A stretch of 64,000 nt of DNA from NCBI RefSeq assembly GCF_001815865.1, contig NZ_KV822192.1, positions 32,641 to 96,640 of the forward strand, read 5' to 3'. Below are positions 58,181 to 64,000 of this stretch, one piece after another (position 1 is the stretch's first letter; each line of letters begins with the position of its first letter). The stretch comes from Abiotrophia sp. HMSC24B09 (GTDB lineage Bacteria > Bacillota > Bacilli > Lactobacillales > Aerococcaceae). The notes below the pieces were generated by a model. It searched no databases and had not been told where the DNA came from. It saw only the letters and a list, made by a program, of their open reading frames with translations. The position numbers and the translations under genes were made by a program.

Positions 58181-59517
58181 TAGATTAAGTCCTCCATAAA
58201 AGTAAGTTGGCTAGCGGATTGAGTCTGATGGATGGCCAGTAAGTCTTGGAGCTCATCCCAAGGAACAGCTAGGAGGCAGATGGTCGCAATCCCTAGCCAA
58301 GAGCCATTTTCTAGAACATTAAGTTCATATAAGACGGATAGAGTAGCCAGAATCGCAATCAAGAGAAACTTGGAATAAACGATGAGGCGTTTGCGATTGA
58401 AACTCTGGAATTCTGGTAGGGAGTCTCCTACCATGAGGGCCAAGTCCCGCATGGAGTTGGGGTTGAGTGGCCGGGTCTGAGCCTGGAAAAACTCGCGAGC
58501 ATTAATTCTTAGCTGGGCGTAGTTGAAGGCGGATAGTTTGGTCATATCCGATAGAATGCTCCCTGTAATCACGAGTGACGAGGATTCTAAGGGGCGGAAA
58601 TAACGCGTTAAGACATGATGGCGCTTGGGGCTTAAACCAAGTGGTGTCATCATCTCTTGGTCGCGACGCTCGTCGTCCGTTAAAAAGCTACCAAAGTTGA
58701 TATAGTCCGCTTGATATAAGCGGGCGATGGTACGGGTATAAGCCGCATTCCACCAGGTGAAGACGACGAGCTTTTCCTGCGGCGTGGTTCCCAGGCGATG
58801 GATTAGCTGGAGGGCCCGTAGGCGTTTAGCGATGACGTCTTGTGGAATACGAAGCTTGCTTAGGGCTAACTGGATCTTGCTGCTGCCTTGAAGGGCTTGA
58901 TGGGCTTGGCAGATGCTGTCATCATCTTGGCCTTCTTGGGCTAGACAGAGGGTCAAGATGAGATGATGGGTCGATTCGGGTAGGGACTGGATGGATTGTA
59001 CAGCCTTCTGCAAGACTTGTTGCATAGGGAAATGAGCTTGGCGCCATGGCTTGAGGCTGAGCCGACCTGTCTCGATGGCTTGCAACCAGAGGGCTACGCG
59101 TGCCTGATACCAGGATTCAAAATCTTGGGGAGCGGGGTTGTTAGCGGGTTGATGACTAGGATAGAGCCAGTCCAAGTCTTGGACTTGAAGTCCGTAGGCT
59201 AGGCGACAAGAGTTGGCGCCCAGAGCCTGAACCGCTTCATAGAGGGAAGTCAACTGGGTAGAGGGGCCATAGACGATGAAGGGAAGCGGTTCGCTCGGTA
59301 GACAGCCAAGTTGTTCGGCTAGTTCCTGAGGCGTGAATTGTAAGAAGAGGATACCATCAAAGATATTGGCATAAAATAGGGTTAAATTACCTGATAAGAG
59401 GATGGCTGTGCGAAGTTTGGCGAAGAATTCTTTCTTGGCAGTCTGAGGATGTCTAAGCCAATCCTGAGCCTGAACAAGCGAATCGAAGTCGTAGACAATG
59501 ACATTATGGAGTTGCAT
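58180..59517 (-). CDS. Unknown 445-residue protein with two C-terminal membrane helices
   Basis: I do not recognise the family. The protein starts MQLHNVIVYDFDSLVQAQDW, is mostly soluble and rich in Gln/Leu to about residue 370, then has two closely spaced hydrophobic segments (FLLIAILATLSVLYELNVL and WLGIATICLLAVPW). The ATG at 59517 is preceded by AAAGGAGG at 12 nt, a longer spacing than usual, and the frame extends upstream without support. It is operonic with the Nudix gene, overlapping by one base. A C-terminally anchored cytoplasmic protein is the best reading. Confidence 0.7.
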   Translation of the reverse strand: MQLHNVIVYDFDSLVQAQDWLRHPQTAKKEFFAKLRTAILLSGNLTLFYANIFDGILFLQFTPQELAEQLGCLPSEPLPFIVYGPSTQLTSLYEAVQALGANSCRLAYGLQVQDLDWLYPSHQPANNPAPQDFESWYQARVALWLQAIETGRLSLKPWRQAHFPMQQVLQKAVQSIQSLPESTHHLILTLCLAQEGQDDDSICQAHQALQGSSKIQLALSKLRIPQDVIAKRLRALQLIHRLGTTPQEKLVVFTWWNAAYTRTIARLYQADYINFGSFLTDDERRDQEMMTPLGLSPKRHHVLTRYFRPLESSSLVITGSILSDMTKLSAFNYAQLRINAREFFQAQTRPLNPNSMRDLALMVGDSLPEFQSFNRKRLIVYSKFLLIAILATLSVLYELNVLENGSWLGIATICLLAVPWDELQDLLAIHQTQSASQLTFMEDLI

Positions 59518-59548
59518 GGGCTGAAGTCGCCTCCTTTTGTTAGTTTCT

Positions 59549-59554
59549 ATTATA
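59549..59554 (-). promoter_or_regulatory. -10 of the unknown gene-Nudix operon
   Basis: TATAAT on the minus strand at 59549-59554, 32 nt before the start codon; CTATACTATAAT is T/A rich with no clear -35. Confidence 0.5.
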
Positions 59555-59769
59555 GTATAGTTGACTGAAAAAATAAAAGACCTAAGCCAACGCATGACGT
59601 CTATCACCATGTGATGACAATAATTAACGCCATCTTAACTGGCAGATAAGAATTTGATGTCTTGCTACCAATTTATAAAAAATCTATTGCTTTTTGAATG
59701 GCTTACTTGTATGATAGACAAGGATTTACAAGCCATGAATAATGTATTTTTTTAGGAGGAATCACCAAA

Positions 59770-62115
59770 ATGAAGAAACATGGTTTAGCGGCCTTAGTGG
59801 TCGTTGCCCTGGGTTCTGTCATGATTTTGGATCAGGTGCAGGCTGAATCAGTCAGTCCAGCCGCGCCGACCAGCCATGAAGTTCAGGACCCCTTACAAGC
59901 ATCGGCCCCAGCAGTGGCCCCCGCTGCAACAGGCCAAGAAGTAGCGCAAGAGGCGTCTGCTGCTCAAAGTCAGGCATCTAGCGCTGATCAAGCCACTTCT
60001 GATATGTCGTCAGCCAATCAGTCGGAGGAAGGATCCGGTGAGTCGGCTTCAGCTAGCCATGCAGAGCCGGCGGCCTTACCAGCCGTACCTGCCCTAGATT
60101 TAGCCCCTAAGGCTAACAGCCAGCCGCCGGTTAAGCCCGTTGACCAAGGTATTTCCACTTCTTTCTACCAGTTTACCGAATCAGTCGGGCGTGGGACCTT
60201 CCTCGCTCATATTTCCTATGGGGATTACGATGAGGCTGGCTACCGTAAGGTGGCCCCTAAGAGCCAGATTAGTGCGCAACTCCAGTCCGCCACTGGCCAA
60301 GGCCATGTGCCTCTAGAAGTTAAGGCAACCCAGAACCCACGGCTCTTCGAGCTCAGCTTCGATTCCAAAGCTCTCGCGACGGACATGGCCTACCGGGTCA
60401 TGATTAAGGTAGCTGATAACCAGGAGCAACTCTGGTATGGCGACCGCCAGTATAAGCAGGCAGTGGCCGGCTTAGAATTCAATGCCCAAGGCGCACGCGT
60501 CAGCCTACGTAAGGCAGCCCCAGTGCAAAAGGGGATTTCCACTTCTTTCTATGAGTTTTCGGCGACTGACACGGTAGGGACCATTCTGGCTCATATTGCC
60601 TATGGGACTTATGATGCGACGGGTTACCGCGAGGTGGCGCCACAAGCTGTCATCAAGGCTCGCCTAGAAGCCACCAAGGGTCAGCATCAAGTAGACCTGC
60701 GGGTGCGGGCTAGCCAAAACCCGCGACTCTTCAACCTAGACTTTGACCGGACGGCGCTTAAGGCCGACCAGACTTACCGGGTGCTGATTAGTGTGGACAA
60801 TAAGGAAGAAGCCCTCTGGGCAGGCGATAACAGCTACAAGCAAGAGTCAGGGGACTTGACCGCCATGGTAGCTAAGCAACGCTTCCTAGTTAAGAAGGTG
60901 GCTCCTGCTAAGCCAGTTGACAAGGGGATTTCGACTTCTTTCTATGACTTCTCTCTAGTAGACGGGGTAGCTAAGATTTTGGCTCACTTGTCTTACGGAA
61001 CTTATGATGCGACCGGCTATCGAGAAGCGGCGCCAGCTAAGGAAGTGAGTGCCCAAGTCCTATCTCAGGATGGCCGTCATAAGGTCAATGTCCAAGTGAA
61101 AGCCACTCAAAACCCGCGTCTCTTCGAACTCTTCTTCGACGCTAGCCAAATCCGTAAGGGACAAGTCTATCAAGTAGTAGGCGGCGTAGGCAATGCCAGC
61201 GAAGTTATCTGGCATGGTGACCGTAGCCTCAGCCAACAAGGAGGTAACCTCTTGCTGACAGCACCGGGTGGTCGTCTGCAGCTGCAATACCAAGAGCGTC
61301 TAGTTAACCACGAAGTCAAGGTTCGCGGCATTGGCACGACGCTTCAGGTCCTGGATGCTAATGGTAAGCGCCAGACTGTGCCGGTTAAGGACTACTTCGG
61401 TCAACGTTTTGGCGTGGCGAGTCTGCCAGGTGCTAAGAATGCTGAAGTAGCGCTGATTCGCAATAACAAGGTCTTCGCCTATGCTAAACGTTCTGACTTA
61501 GTGGAAGTGCCAATGGGCAAGCGGACTGTCTACATCGACGCAGGTCACGGTGGTGCCGAGACCGGGGCAGTGGCCTTTGGTCGTGCCGAGAAGGACATGA
61601 ACTTAGATATTACCCGGCCACTGGCTGACCGACTGCGTCGTCTGGGCTATGAGGTCTATGAGTCGCGGGTGGACGACAAGGAAATTCCACTAGGCCAACG
61701 TGAGCTTGAGCCTAACCGACTCATGCCGGATATCTTCGTCAGCGTCCACCACAACGCCATGCCAGCGGCTCTGTCAGGTAAGGTGCAGGGGATTCTGTCC
61801 CTCTTCCACGATCACAGCATTGAGGAAGAAGGCTTCATGTCCATGCCTTATCACCCAGAAAGCAAGATTACAGAAGGTAAGCGTCTGGCTCAACTTCTGC
61901 AACGCGAAATGGTTAAGATGACAGGCGGCCGTGACCAAGGGGCACGTCCTCAGAACCTGCATGTGACTCGTAAGACGGACATGCCAGCTGTTTTGGTGGA
62001 GCTAGGCTTCATGGATAACGCCGAGGAGTTCCAGAAACTTAATCAAGCTGCCTACCAGGACAAGCTCATTAAGGGTCTAGTCCAAGGGATTCAGGCTTAC
62101 TTCGGTAAGGCTTAA
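59770..62115 (+). CDS. Secreted N-acetylmuramoyl-L-alanine amidase with three Bsp-like repeats
   Basis: The 781-residue exported protein has a signal peptide (KKHGLAALVVVALGSVMILD, cleavage after QVQA), a low-complexity Ala/Ser/Gln stretch to about 120, then three GBS Bsp-like repeats, each starting GISTSFY and holding a LAHISYG-type motif (starts near residues 130, 257 and 383). The C-terminal Amidase_3 domain (about 585-780) has zinc ligands H593 (DAGHGG), E607 (RAEKDMNL) and H660 (SVHHNA), and catalytic E744 (VLVELGF). It cleaves the amide bond between muramic acid and the stem peptide. Ribosome site AGGAGGAATCACC. Its role may be cell separation or autolysis. Confidence 0.94.
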   Translation: MKKHGLAALVVVALGSVMILDQVQAESVSPAAPTSHEVQDPLQASAPAVAPAATGQEVAQEASAAQSQASSADQATSDMSSANQSEEGSGESASASHAEPAALPAVPALDLAPKANSQPPVKPVDQGISTSFYQFTESVGRGTFLAHISYGDYDEAGYRKVAPKSQISAQLQSATGQGHVPLEVKATQNPRLFELSFDSKALATDMAYRVMIKVADNQEQLWYGDRQYKQAVAGLEFNAQGARVSLRKAAPVQKGISTSFYEFSATDTVGTILAHIAYGTYDATGYREVAPQAVIKARLEATKGQHQVDLRVRASQNPRLFNLDFDRTALKADQTYRVLISVDNKEEALWAGDNSYKQESGDLTAMVAKQRFLVKKVAPAKPVDKGISTSFYDFSLVDGVAKILAHLSYGTYDATGYREAAPAKEVSAQVLSQDGRHKVNVQVKATQNPRLFELFFDASQIRKGQVYQVVGGVGNASEVIWHGDRSLSQQGGNLLLTAPGGRLQLQYQERLVNHEVKVRGIGTTLQVLDANGKRQTVPVKDYFGQRFGVASLPGAKNAEVALIRNNKVFAYAKRSDLVEVPMGKRTVYIDAGHGGAETGAVAFGRAEKDMNLDITRPLADRLRRLGYEVYESRVDDKEIPLGQRELEPNRLMPDIFVSVHHNAMPAALSGKVQGILSLFHDHSIEEEGFMSMPYHPESKITEGKRLAQLLQREMVKMTGGRDQGARPQNLHVTRKTDMPAVLVELGFMDNAEEFQKLNQAAYQDKLIKGLVQGIQAYFGKA

Positions 62116-62126
62116 GAATAGATGAT

Positions 62127-62159
62127 AACGGTAGAAGCCAAGGCTTCTGCCGTTTTTTT
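62127..62159 (+). terminator. Amidase gene terminator
   Basis: A 13-bp stem AACGGTAGAAGCC/GGCTTCTGCCGTT (one G-T pair) with an AA loop and T7. Confidence 0.93.
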
Positions 62160-62314
62160 GCTTTTTGCGGGCGAAGGACGAAAATTCAAGTAAATTTTCT
62201 AATATTTTTAGGGGAATGGCTTGACGGGGTTGACCGGGCGGATGTAAAATATGTAATATAAATGTCTTATTTTTGTAATTATAGCACTTATCTTCCTACA
62301 AAGGGGTCTTGTTT

Positions 62315-63658
62315 ATGAAATCAGAGTTTTTCAGTAAGTATCGTCCGCAGCTTATTGGGCTTGCCTTTGTTCTCTTTCTGGTGGCCGGATTCGCCATGAT
62401 TGGCCTCCTAGCAAGCCAGCCTCACGATCATTTGCAGACGCATGAGTCTGAGTCAGTGGTGAGTGAGAGCTCTAGCAGTGAGCCCAAGCCCCTGGTCTTA
62501 GCAGAACCTCTGGTAGGTCTCAAGGCTAAGGACCAGGAGACGCCTTTTGAAGGCAAAGAAGGGGAGCTCAAGTTGCGCTCAGTTGGCGATGTCTTGTTGC
62601 ATGAATTTGTCAGCGAGATGGCCAGCGTCAAGAATCCTTTCTACAAATCAGCGGTCGACCGGCTCCACAAGGATGGCATCAGCTGGGAGAACCCAGGGGG
62701 CGCCTATGATTTCTACCCAATGCTGGCGCAGATTGCCCCTTACATGTCCTATGCTGACGTGACTTTGGCTAATATGGAAGTCATTGTGGCCAACCCTCAG
62801 TATCCGGTGACTGGTTACCCTTCCTTCAACGCGCCTAAGCAGATTATTAAGGCCCTTCAGGCCATCGGTGTGGACATGGTGACCAACGGGACCAACCATA
62901 CCTTGGACTATTCGGCGCGTGGGGCGCTAGCCTCTATTGCTAACCTCAAAGAGGCGCAGATGCCTTATGTAGGGAGTTTTGAGAGCCAGGAAGATCACGA
63001 TACCCCGCGCATTATCGAGAAGAATGGCATTAAGATAGGGATTTTGACCTATTCCTACGGTACCAACGGCGTGCCCGTGCCAGAAGACCAGCCTTATTTG
63101 ATTAACCTGGTAGACCTGCCTCAGATGGTAGAAGATGTCAAGGCCCTCAAAGACAAGGTCGATGCTGTAGTGGTGACTTTGCAGCTAGGTCAGGAATATG
63201 ACACTACTCCAGATCCAACTCAGGAGCAAGTCTTCCAAGCCCTGAGCGATGCTGGCGTCAAATTGATTTTGGGCGGCCACCCGCATGTCTTGCAACCTAT
63301 GCAGTGGTTTAACGGCAAGCAGACCTTTGCCATCTACTCCCAGGCTAGCTTCATGTCGGGGCAAATTTACCCGGCTAATAAGCAAGGGGGCATCACCGAG
63401 GTGACGTTCAAACGCGGCGAAGACGGCCAAGTAACCGTCACTGATCCGAAGTTCATGCCAATCTATATTACGGGCGCCGAGAATGCCGAGTTCTACGAAA
63501 CGGTGCCTATGGCCGACTACAATCGCTACGCGGTCACCGAGGGCGCCGACTGGTACGAGATTATTCGCCAGCGCATGCAGCTCTATACTAAAGACTTCCG
63601 TTATGTCAGCCACCTAGAGACCCAGTGGACCCAGGAAGATACCGATATTCATCGCTAA
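62315..63658 (+). CDS. CapA-family metallophosphatase-like surface protein
   Basis: The 447-residue protein has a signal anchor (LIGLAFVLFLVAGFAMIGLL, residues about 12-31), a Ser/Glu-rich stretch, and a PGA_cap domain: KLRSVGDVLLHEFV, ADVTLANMEV, GVDMVTNGTNHTLDYSARG, and a late LGGHPHVLQPMQWFNGK. This calcineurin-like fold is found in CapA of poly-gamma-glutamate systems, yet no CapB or CapC synthase genes are nearby. I choose ATG 62315 with AAAGGGG upstream at 8 nt; a TTG at 62309 would be too close. Actual substrate unknown. Confidence 0.88.
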   Translation: MKSEFFSKYRPQLIGLAFVLFLVAGFAMIGLLASQPHDHLQTHESESVVSESSSSEPKPLVLAEPLVGLKAKDQETPFEGKEGELKLRSVGDVLLHEFVSEMASVKNPFYKSAVDRLHKDGISWENPGGAYDFYPMLAQIAPYMSYADVTLANMEVIVANPQYPVTGYPSFNAPKQIIKALQAIGVDMVTNGTNHTLDYSARGALASIANLKEAQMPYVGSFESQEDHDTPRIIEKNGIKIGILTYSYGTNGVPVPEDQPYLINLVDLPQMVEDVKALKDKVDAVVVTLQLGQEYDTTPDPTQEQVFQALSDAGVKLILGGHPHVLQPMQWFNGKQTFAIYSQASFMSGQIYPANKQGGITEVTFKRGEDGQVTVTDPKFMPIYITGAENAEFYETVPMADYNRYAVTEGADWYEIIRQRMQLYTKDFRYVSHLETQWTQEDTDIHR

Positions 63659-63670
63659 TATAGTTTTGCG

Positions 63671-63948
63671 CCAATGGCCCACTCAAAGGAGTGGGCCATT
63701 GGCTATGTAGGGGGCTGGAAAAAGGCGGAAACTGGGGAAGAGGCCGTGAGCCAGTGGTCCACTTTGCCGAGTGGACCACTAGCTCGGGTGGAAAGGCCGG
63801 AAAAAGGGCGAAACCGTGGGAAAAGCCACGAGCCAGTGGTCGACTTTGCCAAGTGGACCACTAGCTGGGTTGGGAAGGCCGGAAAAGGGCAGGAAACGGG
63901 GGAAAAGCCGTGAGCTAGTGGTCGACTTTGCCGAGTGGACCACTAGCT
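63671..63948. repeat. Second array of the 82-bp palindromic tandem repeat
   Basis: Palindromes begin at 63671 (CCAATGGCCCACTC, AAAG, exact complement), 63749, 63831 and 63913, a period of 82 bp for the last three. Each of these has AGYYAGTGG…CCACTAGCT arms with loop TTGCCG or TTGCCA. The linkers (GGAAGGCCGGAAAA-GGG-GAAAC type) resemble those of the array at 40349-40856. The array lies just after the CapA-family gene, with no coding sequence. Confidence 0.88.
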
Positions 63949-64000
63949 CGGCTGGAAGGCTTGGAAAAAGGATTAAGTCCCTATAATTGTGTAAAAAGAA

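Noticed and set aside
63671..63702. Terminator of the CapA-family gene
   Set aside because: The stem is perfect but no T tract follows on either strand, and it belongs by sequence and spacing to the 82-bp palindrome array.

Overview
The window looks like chromosome of a low-to-mid G+C Firmicute of the order Lactobacillales. Supporting signs are the mevalonate-pathway operon (mvk-mvaD-pmk-fni), YSIRK-type signal peptides with LPATG sortase anchors, a CpsB/C/D capsule locus, DegV, coaA-type pantothenate kinase and strong AGGAGG ribosome sites. An Aerococcaceae member such as Abiotrophia or a relative is my inference from overall style; no rRNA is present to prove it.

Layout. 1-20 kb is ordinary housekeeping: end of a 5'-nucleotidase, a purine permease, a PPP-type phosphatase with Tex, a glycosyltransferase, YebC, an ABC transporter with its own NarL/DesR-type two-component system, a membrane zinc peptidase, a GTPase, YigZ, DegV/FakB, CoaA, and the four-gene mevalonate operon. 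20-26 kb is one very large cell-wall endo-alpha-N-acetylgalactosaminidase (GH101), followed by tRNA-Leu(GAG) and guaA.

27.8-37.9 kb is a clearly AT-richer foreign block inserted just downstream of guaA. It holds decayed integrase, excisionase-like and XRE relics, a near-repeat of the guaA downstream sequence about 3.9 kb away, a lone HEPN-motif protein, and then an intact two-gene unit: a 1238-residue STAND-type P-loop ATPase and a 485-residue HEPN-motif protein. I think this unit is a candidate anti-phage system and the best novelty candidate in the window.

37.9-45 kb returns to native sequence: a Ser/Pro/Gly-rich secreted protein, a small membrane protein, a candidate structured RNA of about 220 nt with its own promoter and terminator, a cupin, an array of 82-bp palindromic tandem repeats, and a cell-wall pullulanase behind a cre-like site. 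45.2-57.5 kb is a capsule/exopolysaccharide locus (cpsBCD, five glycosyltransferases, a CDP-alcohol phosphotransferase-like protein, Wzy-like, acyltransferase, Wzx). 57.6-63.7 kb has a Nudix gene, an unknown gene, a cell-wall amidase with three Bsp-like repeats and a CapA-family protein. The window ends in a second array of the same 82-bp palindromic repeat.

How the genes fit together: much of the native content serves the cell envelope, namely isoprenoid supply for undecaprenyl carrier, capsule assembly, peptidoglycan hydrolysis and sortase-anchored glycosidases attacking host mucin O-glycans and glycogen-like glucans. Promoters here very often carry an extended -10 of the form TGCTATAAT.
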